Positions 1 through 7,117 of a DNA stretch of 64,000 bases are shown one piece after another; within the stretch, counting starts at the first letter, position 1; the number at the start of each line of letters is the position of its first letter. A program made the translations under genes and the position numbers. The notes beneath the pieces were generated by a model. The model did no database searches. It had not been told where the DNA came from and worked only from the letters and a program-made list of their open reading frames with translations. The DNA lies in the NCBI RefSeq assembly GCF_002742335.1, contig NZ_MDGR01000007.1:186001-250000 (forward strand), written 5' to 3'. The DNA comes from Reichenbachiella sp. 5M10. GTDB lineage: Bacteria > Bacteroidota > Bacteroidia > Cytophagales > Cyclobacteriaceae.

Positions 1-555
1 CAAGCCTTGCTTCCATGCCTTTACTTTTTGGGGTATCCAGATGATCAGACCTGTGAGTGTGAGCAGAGCAAAGATGACGGTAGACCAGCCGACAATCGGA
101 CGACCGATCTCAGTGTCTAGCATCAACCAGCGATGCAGTCTAAATACGACCATGAAAAATTCGCTCGAAGCAGTTTTGCTAGTACCTTGTACTGTTCCTG
201 TGTAGGGGTTGATTAGGTAGTTGGTGCCGCGGCGTTCCCCTTCCTTTCGTACAGAGATGGCGTAGGCTTTTTCTGGATCAGCAGGGATGCTGATCGACGA
301 GGCTTTTCCCTCCTCTACGGTTTTTTCGACGCTAGATACCAAGTCTTTTAAAAGTAAAGTAGAGGCTCCTTGTGGAACCTCTACTTGGTAAATGTCAGCG
401 TTGATAGTCTCCTCGATCTCATGATAAAAGGTGTAGATCGTACCCGTGAGACATACCACGAACAGAACCAGACCAGCACCTATACCCAACCACAAATGAA
501 TGTCGTTGAAAAACTTTCTCGTCTTCTTCCAAGGGGTGTTTTGGCCTTTCGTCAT
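1..555 (-). CDS. PepSY-associated transmembrane protein, partial (runs off the left edge)
   Basis: Reading the minus strand from an ATG at 555, with an in-frame stop upstream at 592-594, gives at least 185 residues before the window edge. It begins MTKGQNTPWKKTRKFFNDIH, and a first membrane helix follows at about residues 20-45 (LWLGIGAGLVLFVVCLTGTI). A PepSY-like periplasmic stretch comes next, then an HRW motif and a second helix (STVIFALLTLTGLIIWIP). This is the PepSY_TM (PiuB-like) architecture: inner-membrane proteins linked to ferric-siderophore import or reduction. It starts about 43 bp after the DUF4374 gene in the same direction, so it is probably the last gene of the TonB receptor operon. 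By position it matches XusC of the Bacteroides xenosiderophore system (family knowledge). The C-terminus is not visible. Confidence 0.85.
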   Translation of the reverse strand, partial: MTKGQNTPWKKTRKFFNDIHLWLGIGAGLVLFVVCLTGTIYTFYHEIEETINADIYQVEVPQGASTLLLKDLVSSVEKTVEEGKASSISIPADPEKAYAISVRKEGERRGTNYLINPYTGTVQGTSKTASSEFFMVVFRLHRWLMLDTEIGRPIVGWSTVIFALLTLTGLIIWIPQKVKAWKQGL

Positions 556-598
556 GATCTGATGCTGTTTGTGGTCTTTTTGATACTTGTTTTACTTC

Positions 599-1960
599 TT
601 AAAATACACCGATGTAGTGACTACCGTCGACGTTGACTAGTTCTGCACCTTTGGTTACATCACCCGTTTCAGTCTCTACGACGTATATGTTTCCGTTTTT
701 CCCTACAGGAGCTTGAGTGAGGTAAATCTCCGTTCCGTCTACTACAAAGCCTTGGTACTGGAACAAGTAAAAGTCTGCTTCGTAAGGGATGTCTTCAATT
801 TTTTCAGCTGTTTTAGTGTTTAGATCTACCAAAGCAAAGAATCCTTGTGCTCCAGCCACACCTTCAGCAGAACTAGCATCTCGGTACGCCACTACGGCTT
901 TTCCATTGGCAGCAGGTCTCCAAGCTAAGATATAAGCCTCATCTATACCTAAAGCATCGTCCAAACTAAACACATAAGAATCGTCGTATTGGTTGTTTGC
1001 GCCAATTTTCAAGATGTGAGAACCATTTGGGTCTCCTTGGTTCGCCTGGTACACATCTCCGTTGTATTCGAAAGAATTGATGCTGCGGTAACCATTCGTG
1101 TTGCCGTATCCTACTCCAGATGAAATGACCGTTGGGTTCAACAAAGAAGGATAATCTAGTACAATAGTTTTTGATCCCAATATTTCGTAATCGCTATCGG
1201 ACTCTCCTGTGGCAGGGTCTACTTTGCTCAAGCGTGCGCCAATGTATAGTTTGTCACCAGCAGCATTCAAGGTAGGCATGTCTATTCTTGAAATATAGTA
1301 GCCGTTTGCTTCTTCGTCTTCACTTAAAGCTACAGAGTTTTCCTCGAACCCGGTGATCAAAGAATTTACCAAATCCAAAGTCACTACACCCATGGTAGCC
1401 TCCGTGCGAAGGTAGGTGTCATCGGTAGCATCATCTGGTGTGCCATTGTCATCAAACTGGTGTTCGGTGGATACATATACGGCAGACCCTGTTTTGTCCC
1501 CATCGAACAACTTAATCCATCTTGGCGCAGAGCCTACATAGGGAGCAATGCTTACTTCAGTACCCGTTTGAGTGAAGTTTTGTCCACCTTCAACCGTGTA
1601 TTTCGTGTAGTTTCCACCTGTATCACCAGCATAGCTGATGTTAAACATGGTGCTACCGTCTTCTGAAGACTGTAATCTGGCTGTTCGGTTAGATGGCACA
1701 ATGAATCCATTGTCAAAAGGAGCTATAGATACCGTAGGGTCTTTGGCTTCTTCACTGCTTAGCGAGTAAATCAATGTCCCTCCGTTACCGTCACCAGGAT
1801 TGTCTCCCATTCTTGCTGCCGCTACAGTGATCCATCTAGATTCAGTTGGTTCTGGTTCTGGATCAACGCCATTGTCGTCTGTAGTACAAGCTGTCGTTAG
1901 CCCAACTGTTAGCAGTGCAATGGAGCTCAACGTTTTATAATTCAAAAAGCTTCGTTTCAT
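599..1960 (-). CDS. DUF4374 lipoprotein, XusB-like siderophore-binding candidate
   Basis: A 453-residue protein with a signal peptide ending in the lipobox LTTAC, followed by TTDDNG and a Pro/Glu linker. The acidic residues after the Cys resemble the Bacteroidota signal for export to the cell surface (inference). The rest is a beta-rich DUF4374 domain covering about residues 40-453, with repeated blade-like segments. DUF4374 proteins usually sit between a TonB receptor and a PepSY protein. The studied example, XusB, is a surface lipoprotein that binds ferric enterobactin. It lies 20 bp after the receptor gene, so the two are probably co-transcribed. The ligand cannot be read from the sequence. 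Confidence 0.88.
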   Translation of the reverse strand: MKRSFLNYKTLSSIALLTVGLTTACTTDDNGVDPEPEPTESRWITVAAARMGDNPGDGNGGTLIYSLSSEEAKDPTVSIAPFDNGFIVPSNRTARLQSSEDGSTMFNISYAGDTGGNYTKYTVEGGQNFTQTGTEVSIAPYVGSAPRWIKLFDGDKTGSAVYVSTEHQFDDNGTPDDATDDTYLRTEATMGVVTLDLVNSLITGFEENSVALSEDEEANGYYISRIDMPTLNAAGDKLYIGARLSKVDPATGESDSDYEILGSKTIVLDYPSLLNPTVISSGVGYGNTNGYRSINSFEYNGDVYQANQGDPNGSHILKIGANNQYDDSYVFSLDDALGIDEAYILAWRPAANGKAVVAYRDASSAEGVAGAQGFFALVDLNTKTAEKIEDIPYEADFYLFQYQGFVVDGTEIYLTQAPVGKNGNIYVVETETGDVTKGAELVNVDGSHYIGVF

Positions 1961-1980
1961 ATGTAGATGTATTAATAGAG

Positions 1981-4395
1981 TTAAAATTTATTGATTCTGT
2001 AATTTATTTTTAGATAAAAGGCTCTACCTGGCTTTTGCACAGACAGGTTGTCGTATACGGGTTTGTCAAATATGTTTTTGATGTCAAAACTCGCCACAAG
2101 TTGGTTGCTTGGGAAGACATAACTCATCCCGAAATCTTGCGCCAATTGCATGGGGATTTTGAAAAAGTCATCTCCTACAGTATTGGCCCCTTGAGGTACC
2201 AAGTATGAAAATTCATCGGTAAAGTACATGGTGTAGAAAAGGTTTAGCCGCGCGTTTTTTTGGATTAAATCTTTTATCGAATAGCGCATACTGCCATTCA
2301 TGGTAAAGAAGGGCGTATTGGGCACATCTATTTCTACACCTCTGTTGATTACTTTCAATTCGAAGTGAGAAACATTGAAATTGAGTCCAAAATTGTTGTT
2401 GTATTTGTACTCCAATTGTGCCTCTACTCCTTTGGATGTTCCATTGCCCTGGTTTTCGTACAAGATGGTTTCGTCGTTGACATTCAAAGATGTTTCAATA
2501 GGCAAACCAATTCTGTCTTTGATGTTTCTTGTAAAGAGATTGGTGGAAATCGTAAAGTCATGTCTGTTGATAGTAAATGTTCCAAACCTAAAGCCTAGAT
2601 TATAGTTGTTGCTCAGCTCAGGTCTGATACTGGGGTTGGCGACTACATTGTCACCATCATCACCAAACACTTCACTTTCATTGGGCAACCTGATCGCTTT
2701 TTCTGCAGAGGTTAATAGTATGATATTTGGAAGGATGGCGTAGGAAATAGTTACACCATAGCCTTGGTCTTTTGTATGGGCACTTGTAACATCATCTTCT
2801 ATTTCATGGGTGTCTTCATTAACCTCAGGGTCTATGTTTACCGTTTTTTGTTGGTAGTATTTTCCAAACACATTGGTTTTTAGCTTGTCATTAAAGGTAT
2901 TGAATTCGTAGGTTGCTGAAATTATATTTTTATGCAGATCCCTTGTTCCTTTGAATGTGTTTTCCAAAACGGATCGTAAAGCATCACTATCTTCCCTGTC
3001 AATACCGCTGTATACATGGTTTAACAAAATTTTGTGATGGCTGTTGATGGTGTAGGACAATCCTGTTCTAATGGAAGCTACGTTTCTTTTTATTTTTGCC
3101 AAGGTAGGAGCCCCTTCTTGTTGAGAACCCCAAGTGTACTTGTATTCATCGCCTCTAAAATCAACGGCTCTTTCTCCATTCCAGCTATATGCCCAAGCGA
3201 CTGTATCACTAAGGTTGCGATTTCGTTTGCCGTATAGGCCATGGGCATTTATGTCCAGACCTTTCACAAGAAAGTCTTTCTTTTGGTAAGTGAGGTTGGC
3301 CAGCATAGCGTCTGATTCCATGAATCGATCCTTATAGGGTGTAATGGTCATAAAAGCACCATGTTGGATCTCTTTGTAATCACTAGACCCTGTAAAGCCA
3401 ATGAAAGCCTGGTCAGCCCATTTTACATTGGTATAGCCTATTTGTACCATTCCTCCAGTGGATCTATATGCATCATTAAATCTTTTGGCTGTGACGGGTG
3501 TTTGCACGCCACCTATGCCTGTGACTACCACGCTTCTGCCTGAAACCTCATAGTCATTGTCGGAGTAATTATAGAAAAGAGAGGCTTTGACGGTTAGTCC
3601 AGATTCTTCAAAACGGTACAAGCCATTGACACTGGCTTGGAAGGTGTTGAACGACCCGTAAGAAACCGAAGCGTTGAAATTGGTTTTGGTTTCTTTGTGC
3701 AGGACTATATTGATCGCACCACCCAAAGCATCGTCAGCCAAGTGTCCAGGAACTACGCCTTTATATACTTCAATATTCTTAATCATGGATGGCGGAATAC
3801 TGTTGAGGTTGAATGAACTGCCATAGGTAGAGATGGGAATGCCATCGATAAAAATCCGCACTGCACTCCCGGACAATCCGTTGAGACTATAGCTAACATC
3901 AGAGCCTAAACCACCATTTTGGCGGATTTTAACACCCACGGTCGTGTTTAACAATTCGTTGGTTTGAATGTTTCTTAGACTAGCTTCTTTTGTTTCGATC
4001 ACATTGACAGCAAATCCTTTTTCCTCTATGACTGTAGCTTCGGATTTTCCATAGACCACTACTTCGTCCATTTCCGTAGCATCCTCTTGCATCTGGATGT
4101 TGAGTTTGACCTTTTGATTGTCGGAGATGTGTTGTTGGATGATTTGCTTTTTGTACCCTAGTCCACTGATATGGAAAGCATGGGAGCCTGCTTTTAGACC
4201 TTCGATTAGGAAATTACCATCAATATCCGTTGCTGCACCTTTTGCTGTTGTTCCTACTCTTACACTCACTCCAGGTATTGGAATGTTGTTTTGGTCAACG
4301 ACCGTGCCATGCAGTTTGCCGTTTTGAGCCCGAGCAGTATGCGAGGTGAGCCCTAGAGCCAGCATGGCTAGTATGAGGAGGAGATTGTTTTTCAA
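1981..4395 (-). CDS. TonB-dependent outer-membrane receptor, XusA-like
   Basis: An 804-residue receptor. A signal peptide (about 1-23) is followed by a carboxypeptidase-regulatory-like domain (GKLHGTVVDQNNIPIPGVSV, about 26-105), then a plug domain with LGGAINIVL near residue 225, and a long beta-barrel ending in phenylalanine (YRINKF), as outer-membrane barrels usually do. It should import an iron chelate or other metal complex using TonB energy. It is the first gene of a three-gene minus-strand operon with the DUF4374 lipoprotein and PepSY protein, which points to siderophores rather than glycans, because no SusD is present. A promoter and a 16-bp palindrome lie just upstream. Confidence 0.93.
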   Translation of the reverse strand: MKNNLLLILAMLALGLTSHTARAQNGKLHGTVVDQNNIPIPGVSVRVGTTAKGAATDIDGNFLIEGLKAGSHAFHISGLGYKKQIIQQHISDNQKVKLNIQMQEDATEMDEVVVYGKSEATVIEEKGFAVNVIETKEASLRNIQTNELLNTTVGVKIRQNGGLGSDVSYSLNGLSGSAVRIFIDGIPISTYGSSFNLNSIPPSMIKNIEVYKGVVPGHLADDALGGAINIVLHKETKTNFNASVSYGSFNTFQASVNGLYRFEESGLTVKASLFYNYSDNDYEVSGRSVVVTGIGGVQTPVTAKRFNDAYRSTGGMVQIGYTNVKWADQAFIGFTGSSDYKEIQHGAFMTITPYKDRFMESDAMLANLTYQKKDFLVKGLDINAHGLYGKRNRNLSDTVAWAYSWNGERAVDFRGDEYKYTWGSQQEGAPTLAKIKRNVASIRTGLSYTINSHHKILLNHVYSGIDREDSDALRSVLENTFKGTRDLHKNIISATYEFNTFNDKLKTNVFGKYYQQKTVNIDPEVNEDTHEIEDDVTSAHTKDQGYGVTISYAILPNIILLTSAEKAIRLPNESEVFGDDGDNVVANPSIRPELSNNYNLGFRFGTFTINRHDFTISTNLFTRNIKDRIGLPIETSLNVNDETILYENQGNGTSKGVEAQLEYKYNNNFGLNFNVSHFELKVINRGVEIDVPNTPFFTMNGSMRYSIKDLIQKNARLNLFYTMYFTDEFSYLVPQGANTVGDDFFKIPMQLAQDFGMSYVFPSNQLVASFDIKNIFDKPVYDNLSVQKPGRAFYLKINYRINKF

Positions 4396-4428
4396 TGGTT
4401 ATTTAGACTTGTTAAAAATAACGAGCCG

Positions 4429-4460
4429 CAAACATACCTCGGAAGATTGCACTTGTCAAT
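4429..4460 (-). promoter_or_regulatory. Bacteroidota-type promoter of the TonB receptor operon
   Basis: On the minus strand TATGTTTG (4436-4429) matches the -7 consensus TAnnTTTG. Exactly 20 nt upstream lies ATTG (4460-4457), one base from the -33 TTTG. The start codon is 34 nt downstream at 4395. Confidence 0.55.
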
Positions 4461-4475
4461 CACTACTAGTAGTGA
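4460..4475. promoter_or_regulatory. 16-bp perfect palindrome next to the receptor promoter
   Basis: TCACTACTAGTAGTGA is a perfect palindrome that touches the putative -33 element of the receptor operon. A dimeric regulator (iron-responsive or otherwise) could bind here. It does not resemble the classical Fur box, so the regulator is unknown. Confidence 0.45.
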
Positions 4476-4529
4476 AAAATTACTTAAGGATGTGGTTTTG
4501 GAGGGTGTATACCCATTTGACGGGAGGTA

Positions 4530-5183
4530 TCAAGGTGTTTTTTCGAGGAAGGAGGGAGGAAGTGAAAAAGTAACAATGACTTTTTTGCCAGTCAATCCTT
4601 CGAAGAGAGGGACGAGGAGGTCTTGGGCATTTTCACGAGTCTGATCTAGGATGCCCATGTCCATGGCGGAGCGGCGAATGCTCGATTCGGCTTCTTGGTA
4701 GAGTCGTTCCATAAACAGTGCACGGTCTGCGCTATTCATGTAGTCGATTTGCAAGTCATATATACGAGATTTTTCTAGGTCGATTTTGAAATGACAAAGT
4801 TCTGGGGTCGGCAGTTTGATGTAGAGTGTGTCATCGAGGAGGGTGATTTGTTTTTTGGTGATTTTGGACAAGTCGATGCAGCCCACTGCAATGCCGCGAC
4901 TGATGAGGACTGCCTTGGAGTCGGGGACGGGTTTGTATTTGAAGAGCTTGAGGTCGATGTAGTCTGCTACTTGTTTGATCTCTGTGATTTCTTGGAAATT
5001 GTATTTGACCAATTCTAGTTTGCCGATCTGTTCGGAGCGTGTCAAGATGCTGGATTGATGAATCTCTTGAGGTGTGCTGTGGTCGGAGGTGAAGAATTTT
5101 TCGTCGACCCACATCCATGAAATGACGCCAACGAGTAGTAGCCAAGGCAAGACAAGGAGTATGCTGCGCAATAGTTTGATCAT
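4530..5183 (-). CDS. DUF4230 domain protein, membrane-anchored
   Basis: A 217-residue protein with one N-terminal membrane helix (SILLVLPWLLLVGVISWMW, about residues 7-25) and a soluble domain typical of DUF4230. The middle shows the family pattern of a Tyr/Leu-rich strand, an ISRGIAVGCIDLSKI segment and paired strands ending in LPTPEL. The C-terminus is helical, charged, and ends with LTGKKVIVTFSLPPSF. The family is widespread, and its function is not established. The protein is probably anchored in the inner membrane with the domain outside. It ends 134 bp before the TonB receptor start and is on the same strand, but the receptor has its own promoter in that gap. Confidence 0.8.
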   Translation of the reverse strand: MIKLLRSILLVLPWLLLVGVISWMWVDEKFFTSDHSTPQEIHQSSILTRSEQIGKLELVKYNFQEITEIKQVADYIDLKLFKYKPVPDSKAVLISRGIAVGCIDLSKITKKQITLLDDTLYIKLPTPELCHFKIDLEKSRIYDLQIDYMNSADRALFMERLYQEAESSIRRSAMDMGILDQTRENAQDLLVPLFEGLTGKKVIVTFSLPPSFLEKTP

Positions 5184-5241
5184 GGCTTCAAATTAGGTAT
5201 TATTCTCGAATAACGGGCCATTGGAACAGCAGCGACTCTCT

Positions 5242-5274
5242 GGTCAGTTTGTATTTCGGATCAGTCTGTATTTC
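5242..5274 (+). repeat. Tandem 17-bp direct repeat at the left IS end
   Basis: GGTCAGTTTGTATTTC (5242-5257) is followed directly by GGATCAGTCTGTATTTC (5258-5274). The second copy coincides with the left inverted repeat of the insertion sequence. The pair could be transposase-binding sites or the scar of an earlier insertion. Confidence 0.5.
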
Positions 5275-5280
5275 TGGGGG
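5258..5280 (+). repeat. Left terminal inverted repeat of the IS
   Basis: GGATCAGTCTGTA-TTTCT-GGGGG pairs with the complement of 6653-6675. Thirteen outer bases and the five inner G are identical. Confidence 0.7.
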
Positions 5281-5320
5281 TCAATAAGTCATAATTAATT
5301 TTCTTTGCTAGAAAAAAGCA

Positions 5321-5677
5321 TTGGAAAAGGAGTTATTGAGTCTATTATTACCTGAGGGTATGTTGGATTATTTCGAAGTAGTGTCCATGAGGCTAAAGGA
5401 CAAAACGTATTTCATTTATTTGGAAGAGAAGAATATCCACCCTCAGCAGTTCAAAGGAGATAAATTGACCTCCAAAGGATTCTTTGATGAGGTTTCCATT
5501 CAAGATTTTCCTCTTCGCGGCAAGCCCTGCTATCTTAAGATCAAGCGTAGGAAGTGGCTCAATGAGGATACTGGCAAAAATGTAAGCAGGGATTGGAAAA
5601 TGGTAGCAACAGGTACGCGGATGACAGAGGAATTCGCGCTTTTTTTAAAACGGAACTCCTGGATTCCAAGCCTATAA
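5321..5677 (+). CDS. ISAon1-type transposase, N-terminal frame (orfA)
   Basis: A 118-residue frame opening at a TTG codon (MEKELLSLLLPEGMLDYFEV). It matches the short N-terminal region protein that precedes ISAon1-type transposases in Bacteroidota, a small DNA-binding part with a basic patch (YLKIKRRKWLNEDTGKNVSR, about 84-103). The last 85 nt overlap the longer downstream frame. A T-TTT-TTA heptamer lies in the overlap in exactly the phase needed for a -1 ribosomal shift, so this product is probably also made as the N-terminus of a fused transposase of about 440 residues. Confidence 0.8.
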   Translation: MEKELLSLLLPEGMLDYFEVVSMRLKDKTYFIYLEEKNIHPQQFKGDKLTSKGFFDEVSIQDFPLRGKPCYLKIKRRKWLNEDTGKNVSRDWKMVATGTRMTEEFALFLKRNSWIPSL

Positions 5678-6642
5678 GCTGCAAGCTGGTTGCCGATCTA
5701 TTTCATCTCAATAGTAAACAACTCGAACACCAATATGTCTTCTGTTTGAGCAATTTCATGCAATGGTCTCAACGGGAGCACGCTTCTGATTGGATATTGT
5801 TCCCCGAAAACATGGGCACTCATTTAAGTATTGATGAGACTGCTCTCTCACAAGGAGAGCTTTATACAATTGTGACCAATAAAGCAGCAAAAGGAAGGAA
5901 AGGTAGCTTAGTTGCTTTGGTCAAAGGAACTGATAGTGAGCAAGTAAACGCGGTATTGAAGCAAGTTGACAGTACTTTAAGGCGCAAAGTCCAAGAAGTC
6001 ACACTGGATATGGCTGCTAGCATGGAAAAAATAGTTAGACGCAGCTTTCCAAAAGCCCAGTTAGTAACAGACCGCTTTCATGTTCAAAAATTGGCCTATG
6101 ATGCGGTACAAGAAATGCGCATTGCTTACAGATGGGAAGCCATCGATCAGGAAAATAAAGAAATTGAATTGAGTCGTGAAGCAGGTAAGTCTTATGTTGC
6201 CCATCGACTCGAAAATGGCGATACAGAGAAGCAGCTTTTGGCTAGAAGCAGGTACTTGCTTTTCAAAAGCGAACACAACTGGACTGTCTCACAAGTCCAC
6301 CGTGCAGAGATACTCTTCAAACGCTATCCTTCACTGGAAAAAGCCTACAAACTCTCAAGAGAACTCGCTTACATTTATCAAAGTAGCAACCTCAAAGGAG
6401 TTGCATTCACTCGTTTGGCACAGTGGTATGACAAGGTAGAAAAGGCAGGCTTCAAGTCCTTCAACACAGTGGCCAGAACAATACAAAACCACTATCAGAG
6501 TATTCTCAATTTCTTTGATCATCGAAGTACCAATGCGTCAGCAGAATCTTTCAATGCCAAGATCAAGGCCTTTAGATCTCAATTCAGAGGTGTTCAAAAC
6601 GTAGAATTTTTCCTCTACAGACTATCTAAAATTTATGCGTGA
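5593..6642 (+). CDS. ISAon1/ISL3-like DDE transposase, catalytic frame (orfB)
   Basis: The open frame spans 349 codons. It carries the ISL3-type DDE catalytic core: first Asp in LSIDETALS, second Asp in LVTDRFHVQK, and Glu in NASAESFNAKIKAFRSQFRG. The gap between the second Asp and the Glu holds the long helical insertion usual for the family. The in-frame ATG at 5593 lies inside orfA, in the -1 frame relative to it. Translation probably enters by frameshifting at 5641-5647 rather than at that ATG (inference). It cuts and joins the ends of the surrounding element. Both frames appear intact. Confidence 0.85.
   Translation: MENGSNRYADDRGIRAFFKTELLDSKPISCKLVADLFHLNSKQLEHQYVFCLSNFMQWSQREHASDWILFPENMGTHLSIDETALSQGELYTIVTNKAAKGRKGSLVALVKGTDSEQVNAVLKQVDSTLRRKVQEVTLDMAASMEKIVRRSFPKAQLVTDRFHVQKLAYDAVQEMRIAYRWEAIDQENKEIELSREAGKSYVAHRLENGDTEKQLLARSRYLLFKSEHNWTVSQVHRAEILFKRYPSLEKAYKLSRELAYIYQSSNLKGVAFTRLAQWYDKVEKAGFKSFNTVARTIQNHYQSILNFFDHRSTNASAESFNAKIKAFRSQFRGVQNVEFFLYRLSKIYA
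5641..5647 (+). promoter_or_regulatory. Putative -1 ribosomal frameshift site (T TTT TTA)
   Basis: In the orfA frame the codons read CTT TTT TTA AAA. The heptamer T-TTT-TTA fits the X-XXY-YYZ rule, and a -1 slip gives TTT TTT AAA in the orfB frame. No stop separates the frames in the overlap. A downstream stimulatory structure was not identified. Confidence 0.6.
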
Positions 6643-6652
6643 TTTTTTCAAT

Positions 6653-6675
6653 CCCCCAAGTTTACAGACTGATCC
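6653..6675 (-). repeat. Right terminal inverted repeat of the IS
   Basis: CCCCC-AAGTT-TACAGACTGATCC is the complement of the left end at 5258-5280, with the same 13 outer bases and 5 inner G/C. Confidence 0.7.
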
Positions 6676-6782
6676 TAAGAAACAATGTCGAACAATGAAT
6701 CATACATGACGAAGTGATCTTGGATCAGCCTCCAAGAAATTCGGGGGCCGAGTGAAAAGTCTGTATAGGTAGAGGCGAAACG

Positions 6783-6808
6783 AAAAAAGCCACTCGTATG
6801 AGTGGCTT
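6783..6808 (-). terminator. Rho-independent terminator after the tRNA-Glu pair
   Basis: On the minus strand a perfect 9-bp stem AAGCCACTC/GAGTGGCTT with an ATAC loop is followed by six T. It lies 7 nt beyond the 3' end of the second tRNA-Glu. Confidence 0.85.
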
Positions 6809-6814
6809 CTGAAG

Positions 6815-6886
6815 TAGTCCGTAGGGGAATCGAACCCCTGTTACCAGGATGAAAACCTGGCGTCCTAACCCCTAGACGAACGGACC
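6815..6886 (-). tRNA. tRNA-Glu (TTC), second copy in the direction of transcription
   Basis: A 72-nt cloverleaf on the minus strand. The acceptor stem GGTCCGT pairs with ACGGACT, with a G-T first pair. The D arm holds TCTAGGGGTTAGGA and the anticodon stem CCAGG/CCTGG encloses the loop TTTTCAT, giving anticodon TTC. The T arm holds GGGGTTCGATTCCCC. The discriminator base is A, and CCA is not encoded. Confidence 0.97.
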
Positions 6887-6897
6887 ATTACTCGCAT

Positions 6898-6927
6898 AAA
6901 AAGAGCGGCATTTGAAAACCGCTTTTT
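6898..6927 (-). terminator. Terminator-like hairpin between the two tRNA genes
   Basis: The stem AGCGG/CCGCT is flanked by A and T runs, so it reads as a terminator on the minus strand between the two tRNA-Glu copies. It could partly stop transcription after the first copy or act as a processing signal. Confidence 0.45.
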
Positions 6928-6928
6928 G

Positions 6929-7000
6929 TAGTCCGTAGGGGAATCGAACCCCTGTTACCAGGATGAAAACCTGGCGTCCTAACCCCTAGACGAACGGACC
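6929..7000 (-). tRNA. tRNA-Glu (TTC), first copy in the direction of transcription
   Basis: The sequence is identical over the 72 nt to the copy at 6815-6886 and repeats at a period of 114 nt. Anticodon TTC. The two copies are probably transcribed together toward the terminator at 6783-6808. Confidence 0.97.
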
Positions 7001-7117
7001 ATTTTGTAATGGACTGCAAAGATAGATTTCCTTTTCTATTTTGCAAATGTGGGTTTTAACTTTTTTAAATATTCTGTAATTTTTTTTCAATCCACCGCTC
7101 TGTACTAAGTTTAAACC

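Larger units (their letters stand above)
5258..6675 (+). mobile_element. ISAon1-type (ISL3-like) insertion sequence
   Basis: Two transposase reading frames are bounded by 23-bp imperfect inverted repeats. The left one is at 5258-5280 (GGATCAGTCTGTA then GGGGG) and the right one at 6653-6675 (CCCCC then TACAGACTGATCC). The outer 13 bp and the G/C run match exactly, with a mismatched centre. I see no matching 8-bp target duplication at these boundaries (tgtatttc on the left, taagaaac on the right), so the true ends may lie slightly outside or the duplication has decayed. Both frames are open, so the element may still be active. Confidence 0.75.
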
